Assembly: GCA_049999725.1 (NCBI GenBank)
Contig: JBNGIS010028758.1
Coordinates: forward strand, 120,730 to 184,729
Direction of reading: 5' to 3'
From: Haplomitrium mnioides
Lineage: Eukaryota; Marchantiophyta; Haplomitriopsida; Calobryales
DNA: 64,000 bases
A program made the position numbers and the translations under genes. Positions 10,086 through 22,155 of the stretch are shown here, in pieces (the stretch's first letter is position 1; the number at the start of each line of letters is the position of its first letter). Below the pieces are notes generated by a model that had not been told where the DNA came from, did no database searches, and saw nothing but the letters and a program-made list of their open reading frames with translations.

Positions 10086-13000
10086 TTGAAGAAACAAACT
10101 TATGCAAGCACAAGATCTTTGTTGCCAATCAGGTGGTCAAAGTTGAATCTTTCTTTAGACTACTCCAATAGATCAACAGAAAGACGTTCAACTCAGAATT
10201 TCCAAATGGTTGTGGACCTCTCTTTGTCCTCATCTAAGGGAGACCCTGATATTCATGATCAAAGTATGTTCGTTCAAAGCAAAAAAAGCATACAATCTGT
10301 GGATGGTTTCAATTTTGGAGATGAATCATTGTCCCTAATAACACCACTCAAACAATCAGTGATTTCAATTCAAGTTGGACCTCATAATGAGATAGGGAAA
10401 TCTGAAACAAAACAATTTTTTTTGGAGGAGGAGTCTTCAGATGATAGTTTGGGAAATGATTCTAGCAAAGAGTCTCAGTCAATCAATATTTTGTTGGAGT
10501 TGTTGCCAAGGGCACTGATCATACTACCAAAACAAATTCCTAATAATCGAGATATTGATCAAGATTTGGTTTCGGAATGGTGCAGCTCTCCCAATCCTCA
10601 AGGAGTACCTCATCTTTCGAGAACGTTTTGCAAAGAAACAAAGAGTGTTTACGATGATAATGAAGATCTTCAAGACGATGAATTGTCTCCGATTGCTAGA
10701 TTTGCCTACAAACCAAATTGACCATCACAACTTAAAATTTCTTTGTCTAGGCCAAAACCCAAACGATAACCCAAAACACCTTACATGAAAAATCTTTGTG
10801 GAAAGTCTATCTTAACAAGAGCTTTGTGAAGAAAAAGCTTTATCCAATGCCAATTTTTGAATTGAAGAGAATTTCATGTTGTCAAAATAATTGCTTATTG
10901 TTGTGTTAGACAAATTTTTTGAAAACTATGAGAGAAACGTATTTTCGACAAAGCATGAAGAATTAAGATATCACACTGCAGTAGGGAATACCAAGAAAAG
11001 ACTCTGATGTTGACAATTGTTTCACTCTACCTAGTGGTACTATTGTTTGTAGAAGGGCCTTCAAATTAATATTATCAGTAAGGAATGATAGAATCCAAAG
11101 GATTCAAAATCTCAAAAATGCAGATCTTAGAGGCATTTTTGGAAATAGAGAATCATCTACTAAAGAAGTATTCGTCCATGAATGGATGGATAGTTTTCTT
11201 TCAAGGACACTACGGGAGAATGCCAACTCACAAAGTTTATAACTTGCTCGATAATTTTACAAAATGGAAAGTTTATGAGTATTACACAACTTATTTGAAA
11301 GACAAAGATTCCCATTGTATTATTAGTTTTTCGGGGGTCAGAAAACATTAAAGAACTCATTTCCCAAATGTAAAATTTCCAAAATGCGATAGATTTGTTG
11401 TTTGTAAAACATGCGAAGAAATAAAATCATTGCAAGAAAAAACTGTCTTGGAGTTTGACAAAGGTAACAAATTTCTTCTCTTTTGAAACATTTGGTTAAT
11501 CCATGCTCTTTTTTCCAGACTGAAAGCTTAGTTCTAGAGATGTTATGCTTTCTCAACTTAGTGTTAAAAGATATTTGTTTTGTTAAGTTGTTTAGCAAAC
11601 AAGATTTGAGTTGAATGATTCTTAGCAACTTGAGTTGTGAGAAGAGAGTCTATGCTCGTATAGTGTATGTTGTTTTTAGTTTGAATCCAAACCTTGTCTA
11701 CAATCAAATAAAGCGAGGAAATGAGTCTGATTCTTGGTGGTGACCTTAGCCTTGCAATAAGTATTGCTTTTGTTGCTTTGAATTAAGAGCCCTTTGCAAG
11801 AAAAACAATAACAAGAACCATTTTTGTTGTTTGTAAATCTTATGCACAGATAGGATTTGCTCTTGTTTCCTTTAAAACCAGTCGTGACAATAGTCAAAGC
11901 AAGTCATGGTATTGGTGTTGTTACTTTGGTCCTATACGCGCATACGATAAGTTGTTGTCTCCACTCATCCTATGCGTACATAAGATGTGTTCTGGTTTTT
12001 TTTTCTCTTTTGCAAACAAAGAGTCCAAGCTACCTTTGAAACTATAGTTCCAAGTTGTGAGCCTTTGTTAGCAAATCTTGTCTTTCTCCTTTAAAAACTT
12101 TTGTTTACTCTAAGTCAAACAAATTGTCCTTTATTTAAATTACCTAACGTTTATTTTTAATCTTTTAAAAAATATTCATTTCTATCAATCTAAACATTTG
12201 TTTAAAATGATTTGAATATTTTTAGTACCTTCGGTTGTCTTTTGGAGTTCCAAACATTTACATTTGTTGTATTGAACTATTTTAATGTCTTTTGGGCTTT
12301 GTGATGATGCAGTCAAATATAATTGCCAATTGTTTCTTCATGGTGATTAACAAATGAAAGAAAGAACAAAACTTACAAACCATCGAAGAAAATGTTATGC
12401 CAATGGTCAAAAGTACTTGGGAACTATCATTGATAGAATGGATCAATAAGAAACTACTATTCCACATTGGACTTTGCCACCAAAAAACATTGATAAAGAT
12501 TGTTTGGTGGGTGTGCATGTTGTTGGTGACTTAATATTCAATCATGCTCTTTCTTTGAATGTATTCTTAACCTACAAAAACTTGAGAAGCGATTCTTATT
12601 TAACAGTTACTGTGTTCAACAAAATATTATGTGACTTTGAAGGGCTGATGCCTCCAACTTTGTATCTTGAGTTGGACAATACGACACAAGAGAATAAGAA
12701 TTCTATCTTATTTAGATATCTTAGTCTCTTTATTTCCAAGATATTTTTTTGAAAAATCAAGGTAGGATTTCTCATAGTTGGCCATACTCATGATCAAATC
12801 GATTAAATGTTCAAAGGGTTCTCGAAACGCTTGAAGCGTGTCAAAGCTTTCACGATTACGAGTCACAACAAGGCACTTCAATTATCCTATAATCCTAAAC
12901 CTCACATAACTCTTTTGTTAGAAAGATGGGATTTCAAAATGTTTCTACAACAATGTCCCTCTCTAGTTCAAAGTATATATGATATTACTTTTAATCAACA

Positions 13001-13436
13001 ATTCAAGTTCTTGTTGAATGATTCCAAGGCAAAGATTTGGAGCAAACAGTTTTCAACAGATGAATTTTGGTTACCTCCAAATGGTATTTGTCAACTCAAG
13101 TGCTTACTTGAAGTAGACAAAGAAATTTTGAGTTCAATATTGATTTCTCTTAAAGCATATTTTGAAATCAATAGATCTCAAAAGGAAGAAAGAGAAGTTG
13201 ATTATGAGAAAATGGTCTTTGCAATAAAGGACAATATAAGTGAGAACTTGTACAAGTTCTTTACAGATTCTGATATTCAATGGTGGAATGATTTTTTTCT
13301 TGTCCAACAAGAGATTGTGACTTACATCCTTGAAACAAAAAGAGGAGAACTAGAAGCAAAATTCACCTTTCCACCTTCACAACTGTCAAACACTTGTAAT
13401 GACTCTATTCACTTGCTAACCTTCTTTGAAAAATAG
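10086..13436 (+). pseudogene. DUF7869-type RNase H-like (putative transposase-related) protein, copy 1
   Basis: The conserved order of this large eukaryotic family can be followed. A low-complexity acidic N-terminus (10086-10720) is followed, after stops, by CCQNNCLLLC (about 10880) and the segment FTLPSGTIVCRRAFKLIL (about 11020-11075). Then come MPTHKVYNLLDNFTKWKVYEYY and CDRFVVCKTCEEIKS, ending at a GT donor at 11464. After the intron (acceptor AG 12311-12312) come MKERTKLTNHRRKCY, IIDRMDQ (Asp near 12441), LYLELDNTTQENKN (Asp near 12675), VGHTHDQID (about 12780) and a long C-terminal frame 12807-13436. The spaced Asp residues and the DN/ENKN box suggest an RNase H-like fold. Stops near 12448 and 12805 and frameshifts around 11080 and 12750 disable it. 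The C-terminal BAH-like region seen in copy 2 is missing. Naming the family is from memory; activity is an inference. Confidence 0.7.
11464..12312 (+). other. Intron of DUF7869 copy 1 with partial repeats
   Basis: The donor (ACAAAG then GTAACA) and acceptor (GATGCAG) are at the same protein positions as in copy 2. At 11680-12000 the intron holds about three loose units with GTTGTTGTTTG and CCTATACGCGCATACG-like cores. The remainder is AT-rich. Confidence 0.65.
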
Positions 13437-13444
13437 AGTATCTA

Positions 13445-14300
13445 TTTTATTGCTCTAACTTAAGGTACAATCAAAGTGAACTATTATATCTTGTTATTCA
13501 CTCACTATGCTACCAAATAAGTAGAGGTGAGAGCTACAAGCAAGGATGATGCTCACGCGATAACCAAGTTTTTTTATAAGCAAATTCTCATTGAATTCAA
13601 GGCAACTTTGGAACCAATGAGTGACTAGAGAACTTGCTTCTTGAACCAAGTCATTAAGTAGTTTATAGAGCATTACCTTGTCAAAAAATTGAAAACTACA
13701 GCGTACAATCCCAAAGCCAAAAGGATCATAAAAAGGGCAAAATATCGTAATGAAAGAAATCCTAAATAAATTAGTGGCTTCAAAAATATAGACTAGGATC
13801 AAAAGTTGCTCATTGCAATCTATGCATACAAATAGGTCTATAAGACCATGATAGGCTATATAGTCCATGCTTTCTTGTCCTTGAACAACAATCCCTTGTC
13901 CCGATAGAATTCGAGATACCTACCAAATAGGTTCTAGTTCAAAAAAAGATGGGCAAGCAAAGAGAAACACCTCAAAAAATGAAGTCGTTGGAGAAGAGTC
14001 AATTAGATGCAAGCAAAACAATGCTTGAAAAACCAACACCAATTAAGTAGGGTATAAAGTTGAAGACAAACCAATTAAATAAAGGAGATTTGATCCTTCT
14101 CTGTGAAAGTAGGTTTATGCACTTTCCAAGGAAACCGGACACAATCATGCAATATATGAGAATGGATACTTCGATGGATGGAGTTCCCAACCCTTTAGAA
14201 CAATGAAATGAACTATAGAGTACACAATGCCTAGTTGAAGAGTTGAAGAAATACTTGTATCTCAAAGAAATGTTGGTACAAGTGAACAATGTAGGTCAGT
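13445..14300 (+). pseudogene. Ty3/gypsy integrase remnant
   Basis: The broken frame reads YYILLFTHYATK, then a degraded core and a tail that align with 61510-62340. In intact integrases the first segment carries a catalytic Asp (as in IDY); here it is His (THY). Multiple stops are present. It begins within about 20 bp of the end of DUF7869 copy 1. The parts that separate these in copy 2 (about 3.3 kb: gene 3' end, RNase H, first part of integrase) are absent. Confidence 0.75.
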
Positions 14301-14399
14301 CCATGAGTAGGTCATTTTGTTTGTTTTGCACATGAGAACGTTGTAGCTAGCACAAGTGGTCATAAGTAGCACATATCATTGGTGGCGTCATAGTAGGCT

Positions 14400-14490
14400 T
14401 TCGTTTTAGTTTAAACCTACACTTCTGCATCCATAAAATATAAAATGGTTGAGGCGGCAATATGACGCCTTTCGTGCGGAGTGCTCCAAT
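14400..14490 (+). repeat. Gypsy LTR remnant that borders the minisatellite
   Basis: AGTTTAAACCTACA through GTGCTCCAATT matches 62660-62740 of the gypsy 3' LTR. Its end runs directly into the first minisatellite monomer, in the order expected if the LTR provided the founding sequence. The stretch 14300-14400 shows nothing else. Confidence 0.65.
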
Positions 14491-17345
14491 TTTCTGATAG
14501 GGTAACCTGAAGAGTAAGTAGAATCACAATTCGTCTCGATTACAGGATATTCCACAAACTTTCTGATAAGGTAACCTGAAGAGTAAGTAGAATCACAATC
14601 TGTCTCAATTGTAGTATATTCCACAAACTTTCTGATAGGGTAACCTGAAGAGTAAGTAGAATCAAAATCCGTCTCGATTGTAAGATATTCCACAAACTTT
14701 CTGATAGGGTAACCTGAAGAGTAAGTAGAATCACAATCCGTCTCATTGCAGGATATTCCACAAACTTTTTGATAGAGTAACCTGAAGAGTAAGTAGAATC
14801 ACAATCCGTCTCGATTGCAGGATATTCCACAAACCCTCTGATAGGGTAACCTGAAGAGTAAGTAGAATCACATTCCGCCTCGATTGCAGCATGTTCCACA
14901 AACTTTCTGATAGGGTAACCTGAAGAGTAAGTAGAATCACAATCTGTCTCGATTGCAAGATATTCCACAAGCTCTCCGATACGGTAGCATGAAGAGTAAG
15001 TAGAATCATGATCCGTCTCGATTGCAAGATATTCCACAAACTTTCTGATAGGGTAACCTGAAGAGTAAGTAGAATCACAATCTGTCTCATTGCAGGATAT
15101 TCCACAAACTTTCTGATAGAGTAACCTGAAGAGTAAGTAGAATCACAATCCGTCTCGATTGCAGAATATTCCACATACCCTCTGATAGGGTAACCTAAAG
15201 AGTAAGTAGAATCACAATTCGTCTCGATTGCAGGATATTCCACATACCATCTGATAGGGTAACCTAAAGAGTAAGTAGAATCACAATCTGTCTCGATTGC
15301 AGGATATTCCACATACCCTCTGATAGGGTAACCTAANNNNNNNNNNTAGGGTAACCTAAAGAGTAAGTAGAATCACAATCCGTCTCGATTGCAAGATATT
15401 CCACAAACTTTTTGATAAGGTAACCTGAAGAGTAAGTAGAATCACAATCCCTCTTGATTGCAGGATATTCCACAAGCTTTCTGATAGGGTAGCATGAAGA
15501 GTAAGTAGAATCATGATATGTCTCGCTTGCAAGATATTCCACAAACTTTCTGATAGGGTAACCTGAAGAGTAAGTAGAATCACTATCCGTCTCATTGCTG
15601 TATATTCCACAAACTGTCAAGAGCGAATGCCAACATTGGAGGTGATTGCAGGATATTCCACAAACTTTCTGATATGGTAGCATGAAGAATAAGTAGAATC
15701 ATAATCCGTCTCGATTGCATGATATTCCACATACCCTCTGATAGGGTAACCTAAAGAGTAAGTAGAATCACAATCCGTCTCGATTGCAAGATATTCCACA
15801 TACCCTCTGATAGGGTAACCTAAAGAGTAAGTAGAATCACAATCTGTCTCGATTGCAGGATATTCCACATACCCTCTGATAGGGTAACCTAAAGAGTAAG
15901 TAGAATCACAATCCGTCTCGATTGCAAGATATTCCACAAACTTTTTGATAAGGTAACTTGAAGAGTAAGTAGAATCACAATCCCTATTGATTGCAAGATA
16001 TTCCAGAAGCTTTCTGATAGGGTAGTATGAAGAGTAAGTAGAATCATGATCCGTTTCGCTTGCAAGATATTCCACAAACTTTTTGATAGGGTAACCTGAA
16101 GAGCAAGTAGAATCACAATCCGTCTCATTGCAGGATATTCCACAAACTTTCAAGAGCGGATGCCAACATTTGAGGTGATTGCAGAATATTCCACAAACTT
16201 TCTGATATGGTAGCATGGAGAATAAGTAGAATCATAATCCGTCTCGATTGCAGGATATTCCACATACCCTCTGATAGGATAAACTAAAGAGTAAGTAGAA
16301 TCACAATCCGTCTCGATTGCAGGATATTCCACATACCCTATGATAGGGTAACCTAAAGAGTAAGTAGAATCACAATCCATCTCGATTGCAAGATATTCCA
16401 CAAACTTTCTAATAAGGTAACCTGAAGAGTAAGTAGAATCACAATCCCTCTTGATTGCAAGATATTCCACAAGCTTTCCGATAGGGTAGCCTGAAGAGTA
16501 AGTAGAATCATGATCCGTTTTGCTTGCAAGATATTCCACAAACTTTCTGATAGGGTAACCTGAAGAGTAAGTAGAATCACAATCCGTCTCATTGCAGTAT
16601 ATTCCACAAACATTCAAGAGCAGATGCCAACATTGGAGGTGATTGCAAGATATTCCACAAACTTTATGATAGGGTAGCATAAAGAATAAGTAGAATCATA
16701 ATCCGTCTCGATTGCAGGATATTCCACATACCCTCTGATAGGGTAACCTAAAGAGTAAGTAGAATCACAATCCGTCTCGATTGCAAAATATTCCACAAAG
16801 AGTAAGTAGAATCACAATCCCTCTTGATTGCAAGATATTCCACAAGCTTTCCTATAGGGTAGCATGAAGAGCAAGTAGAATCATGATCCGATAGGGTAGC
16901 ATGAAGAGCAAGTAGAATCATGATCCGTTTTGCTTGCAAGATATTCCACAAACTTTTTGATAGGGTAGCCTGAAGAGTAAGTAGAATCACAATTGTCTCA
17001 TTGCAAGATATTCCACAAACTTTCTGATAGGGTAACCTGAAGAGTAAGTAGAATCACAATCTTGAAGAGTAAGTAGAATCACAATCCATCTCATTCCACG
17101 AACTTTCAAGAGCGGATGCCAACATTGGAGGTGATTGCAGGATATTCCACAACCTTTCTGATAAGGTAGCATGAAGAATAAGTACAATCATAATCCATCT
17201 CGATTGCAAGATATTCCACAAACTTTCTGATAGGGTAACCTGAAGAGTAAGTAGAATCACAATCCATCTCATTGCAGGATATTCCACAAACCTTCCAGAG
17301 CGGATGCCAACATTGGAGGTGATTGCAGGATATTCGACAACTTAC
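14491..17345. repeat. 69-bp minisatellite with 51-bp higher-order spacer
   Basis: About 42 tandem units are seen. The main monomer is 69 bp and contains TTCCACAAACTTTCTGATAG and AGAGTAAGTAGAATCACAAT. A 51-bp variant containing GAGCGGATGCCAACATTGG appears near 15615, 16150, 16615, 17105 and 17290. The intervals of about 534, 465 and 189 bp equal 7, 6 and 2 monomers plus one 51-bp unit. Both unit lengths are multiples of three, giving long open frames on the minus strand in two different frames, so these should not be read as proteins. A 10-N gap interrupts the array. Confidence 0.95.
15337..15346. other. Assembly gap (10 N) inside the minisatellite
   Basis: Ten N bases interrupt one monomer. 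The true number of repeats is therefore uncertain. Confidence 0.99.
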
Positions 17346-20300
17346 AGCGTATGCCAACATTGGAGGTGTGCGTAAGTTGCTCATAGGAGGTGTGCGTAAG
17401 TTGCTCAGGTTATTCGAGCATGATGCGTGAATTTTTTGTTTTTTTTTCTCTTATTTGTTGGAGGGCAGGTTATGCAACACTCGCCCATGGCGCAGAGCAA
17501 CGTGGAATGCTCACACAAATTACGATGGGAGTCTTTGGCCAAACCTGGAATGCTCTTTTCAGTTTACAAAAAAAGAACATGATAATCCATAGAGAGAAAG
17601 TGAGAGGGCATATGTGGAAGATAGGTGAGTGGGAATCGCGTGAATTAAAAAAAGCCATTTTCCTTGGACTATGGAAAATTCGAAGTCCACAAAAGAGACA
17701 TGGCGCCAGCAGCCACACACCAACCTCAAGGGGGAACCATCACCAGGTTAGTAAAGGGACAATTCGAAGACAAATTGCGCTTCTTAAGGGGATATGCAAC
17801 AAAACCAAAACCAAGAAGTGCTCCACAGGAGACTGCCACCAATCATAGAGAAGAAAATCAACACAAGTGAGAACACGTAGCAATGACAAACAAAGGAACT
17901 GATAGCGGATAATTGGTGAAAAGTTGGAGGCCCGAACAAGCACAAAGGCCCCTATTGCTCCACATCTAAAAACACCTGAAGCCACTACAGAAATCAGGAG
18001 GTCAAATGGACACGAGCGGAGTGCAAGTCAGAGTCTCATTTTGATTCGGATGCCATGGACAGTCTAAGCCCAAGGGAACAAGGGACTCACGCTTAGACCA
18101 AAGCAAGAAAATTCTCACCTTGCACTTGATCGAGAGGGAACCAGAGCACACGACATGGAGGATGAGCGTAAGGGGATGACACCATGAGACATGCATTTAA
18201 ATAACACCGTATCCCAGCAAAATCACAAGAAGCTTAGCCCGAAGGGAGAGCAACACACAACAATGACCAATCGAGGATATCGACTGAGAGCCGAAATACA
18301 ACACCTAGAGGGGACATGCCCAAACGGCTAGGCACTGCAAATGGAAACATGGGAGTCAAGTAAGAGTCACCAACCCAAGGAATGTGGAGTCAGATATGTC
18401 CAGCCAAGAGCACGAAGGTCTAATCAGAACACAGAAGAAAAACAAGGATAGAAGATTGAAGTGGCCAAGAGGTGCACCAATAGTTTGAAGAACAGGGGGT
18501 CATGCATGAGAACAACAGAAACTTGAAATTGCAAAAAGACCGATTCAAAGAAGCCACAAGAATTCGGGAGGAATACGTGAGGAGGCAAGGGAAGAAATAC
18601 TCACCACAGAGAGCCCAAAGAAGTGACAGACCTTAACCCCATGTTGACAAAGCGAAGAAACCCACCACTTGAGGGAATCCATGACCTGCAGACCAGATCA
18701 AGAGCCGAGCCAATAAAGCGAACAACGGCAGGTTCTTCTCGGAAGGAAAGTCTTCAACAACCAAGCCAAATGAACGGGACCTTAAATGCAACCATCTTTC
18801 GGGAGACAAAGAAGAGGAAGCACGCAAAAGAACTTGGAATAGGGCACCAACTAGGAGGTATTCGAGGCAGAGCATGACGCAAGAATCGCGACACCACCGC
18901 CGGCAACAACTCATGAAATCGCTGTAGGAGCACAAATGGAAGAAACTACGAGACGGACTAGGGGATAAGTGTACACGGAAAATGCAAAGCTAGAACGGAA
19001 CATCAACAAAGAAAACCCACAGCGAGCAGAGTAAGTAAAAGCAACGCTGGGCACATAAGGAGAAACAGGATCCAGTGAAGCATGTTGAAGGAGGGAGACG
19101 AGCTAGCAAGGAGCTGAACGAAGAAGAGGTCAGGACCAACCAGTGAGGAAGTGTCAGCAAGAAAACGAGAGGTGAAACCAGCAGCAGAGTCAACCTGCGT
19201 AATCAAGAGAAACACTACAGTGCTACCACCAAAACGAAGGCCACATTTACCCCTTCTAAACCTATAAGCGCAGGGGCCAGAATCGCTCAACACAACAACG
19301 AGGTGAAAGTGAGGAAAACGTGGGGAGTATTTCAACCGAAACCTGCGAGGAACTTGGGGGAGGGGACCACATCAAGAGGCAACAAGACGAGCAAGTTATA
19401 ACCGGGCAACAACAAAATTGACGAAGCCACATCCTGGAGAAGCGCACAAACAACCATGAGAAGCCGCAATGAAAGAATAGAAGGGAGGCAGAAACAACAA
19501 TAACTGATTGAAGAAGAAAACCCTACCCAAGCGACCCACCACCCGAGTCTTGCAAGACCCACCACCGCCGTCTACAGCACCGCAACACCTACGACACAAA
19601 TGAGTTGACCGAATAGAGCCCACGATCCTAATCTGGAAGGAAACCCTAAACCTTGAAAATGAAGGTTGGAATGAACCACGGAAGCCAGCAACGGAAAATC
19701 GTACCGGAAAACAAGAGGAGGGTCACGCAAAGAAGGGCTTCGAGACAGGCACCCACACACACCAACACCAGAATCCCGAGCAGAAAAAGGAGAAAATTGC
19801 ATAAACCAATAAACCTGTTGAATCAAATGAACTGAATCACAAGGATTAAAGTCCAGGAAGACTATCGCAGAAAGAGTCGCCACAACAATGAAATCACAAA
19901 CCAACATCGAAAAAAGGCACTTGGAGGCAACCAAGGAACCTATATCAAACAAAAGGACAAGAGCAAACACTTTGAAGCATCAACAGACAACGCGAGTGCC
20001 GCGAAACTAGAAGACACTGCAAACCCAGTAGGACGCAAAACAAACTCAAACAGAGTCAAGCAAAAAACATAAATATAAGCTTACCCAAGGAAGAAGGCCA
20101 ACGTTAGAATAAAAAGAGCAGAACCATAGAAAAATAGGCGCCTTAACGATACGTAAACAACCACCTAGGAAGGAGTCACGTACCTAAAGCTTGTTAGAAG
20201 GAAACCAAAGGACCTACGTGACAAATCAGTAAAAACAAACAACTAGACCACCAAAGAGACCCCTGTTGGTGAACCAGCACAGGAATGTACGTGGAAATTT

Positions 20301-21500
20301 CTCCGCGGCGCTCAATTAAGGAAGCGGGGATAGCGGATTGGGGCTCAAAATCGGTTTGTGAGAAAGTCATGGGATCCAAATCGCTACTTGCAGGGAAGTT
20401 GGCTTGAACATGAAATTCATTGAGCTGAGGCATGAAGCACCACTGGAACACTACCAGAGGCCATTAATGATCTAATGCATCTATGGAATCGGCTATGGAG
20501 TGAGGATCAACCATTGTCTAACAATGGGATGAGCTCACACCAAGACTAGGGGAGTATAGTGAGTTGAGGGGCTTATTTGGAGGCATCGGAGTACCAAAAT
20601 CGAAGGTGGGGAGTGAACGAGAGCATCAGTAGGCAATGGTGAGTGTGAGGAAGCAAGCAAGAGAGAGTGGGGAGGGAGCTCTGACCAGCAGGGTGGATCT
20701 AGCGTGCAGCGAGAGAGCTCAGCAGGAGAGGACCTGACTCAGCAGAGTGAGACTCACATTCTCTATCACTTCTTTAGTTGCATGCTCCCGCATGCCAACC
20801 ATGCTCAAAATCTCACTTGAGCAAGGCGTGTACTGAGAGTTCCAGTGCACAAATTGACATCCACCTCAATCAGGAGAAGGATTACAGTGCCATTCATAGA
20901 GGGTGAGCTCAGGTGGGCTGAGTGAAGAACTACATGAGCAGCTCTGGGCTGATTTGTTACAAGGGTCATCAAGAAAGGGTTCCAGTGGGAATCCCTCCTT
21001 CAAAGGGGAGTGAGTGACAACAAGGGTGACAAAGGTGGAGTGGAGTTATGGAGGGTTGAGAGGATTGCCTCTCGGGCTGGGGAGTAACAAATTGCAGCCC
21101 TCTCTACAACAAACATGAAACTAATCTATCTAGGGTGTGTGAGTGAACGAAAGGGGGGGGGGAAGTGAGGTTTGGAAGTTTTGAACTGATCAAGGAGGCA
21201 GCCTAGGGAGACAACCACTGCCATAGTGAGTGGACACTATGCAATAGTATGGCAGGCAGAAGCAGACGACTGGAGCAACATGAGGAGGACACATCTTGTC
21301 AACCTCTAGAGCATCGACAATATCATTGGAGCAGAGATTAGGTAATCAAAATCAAGGCTTGAATTGTTATTACCTGCAACAGCTAGGCAAAAAATGCCCA
21401 AGGTAGCTTGAAATTGCTAACTGTGTTATTTAGACCTATGAGGTTAGGGAGAAGTAGACTAGTAATCATAGAGAAGAAGTAGAGTTGGGCCAATAGATGG
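17346..21500. other. Unrecognised repeat-derived sequence
   Basis: About 4.2 kb with moderate GC and no recognisable domain on either strand. The part 18200-20150 is purine-rich on the plus strand with only short frames. The part 20500-21350 has many GAGTGAGG-like phrases. It may be LTR or leader sequence of the gypsy element whose gag knuckle follows at 21550, but this is not demonstrated. Confidence 0.5.
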
Positions 21501-21539
21501 TGTGGTAAACCAGCCAAGACAATAGCATTGAAGAAGAAC

Positions 21540-22155
21540 CTAGCCGCACTTGCATCATGGTGTGCTGGAACTCTGCGCAACGTGGCCATATCTCAACCCG
21601 CTGCCCAAAACCAAGGAAGTAGGGGTGGAGAATGTTGGCCAAGCTCTATACCACTTGTAACGAGGAGGGATACACAACATCATTTTGTCCATCAGTTGAA
21701 AGAATATAAGCCAAAAGGTCTCCTCTAGCCGCAAGGATAACCTTAGCCTAGAGCTCCACTTCGAGCGTGCAGTGCATACCCACCGAGTGGGAGAACCTAG
21801 CTGAGTTGTTGGATAGAAAGTCACCGTAGTAGAAGACTGCTACAAGGTGACCACTAATGAGAAAAGAAAAAGGCATGGGGTGCCTATAAAAGGAAACTCA
21901 AAGAGACAAAAGGGAAGGAAAGCTCAAACCCACCAACCAGAGTATCTACGGAGCACGATTTTGATTACCAAAGAAACCACCCTAAGTTGTTCTATCCTCA
22001 TCATAAAGAAAGTGCTAAAACAATAGTTGGAAGCACTCAAAGTAGTCGAAGCCCAAAAGCAGGCTAACTCAACAATGAAGTATATGTGTCTCAAAGAGGT
22101 TCAAGAGCTAGAAAGCGCCAATCATAGGGCTATACCACCCTTACCGTACAGTACC
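21540..22155 (+). pseudogene. Ty3/gypsy gag remnant with degraded double zinc knuckle (5' side of the copia nest)
   Basis: At about 21555-21610 the frame reads CWNSAQRGHISTRC, a CCHC knuckle whose second Cys is now Ser. A second, weaker knuckle in a neighbouring frame has CNEEGYTTSFC (about 21655-21690). The downstream text EDCYKVTTNEK resembles DDCYRVVTKSE in the gag-only element at 6680-6710, suggesting related gag families. Coding is cut at 22155 by the outer copia element and seems to resume at 42630 with protease sequence. Confidence 0.6.

Noticed and set aside
14540-16680. Long minus-strand open frames of a Tyr/Ser-rich repeat protein
   Set aside because: They are a product of a 69-bp tandem repeat; two frames are open at once and no start or flanking gene structure supports them.
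14491-17345. CRISPR-like array of repeats and spacers
   Set aside because: Units are contiguous with no unique spacers, and the context is plant nuclear retrotransposon DNA.
19003-19970. Overlapping minus-strand frames in 19003-19970
   Set aside because: No recognisable domain, low-complexity Leu/Ser/Cys content, and no conserved blocks; treated as non-coding repeat DNA.
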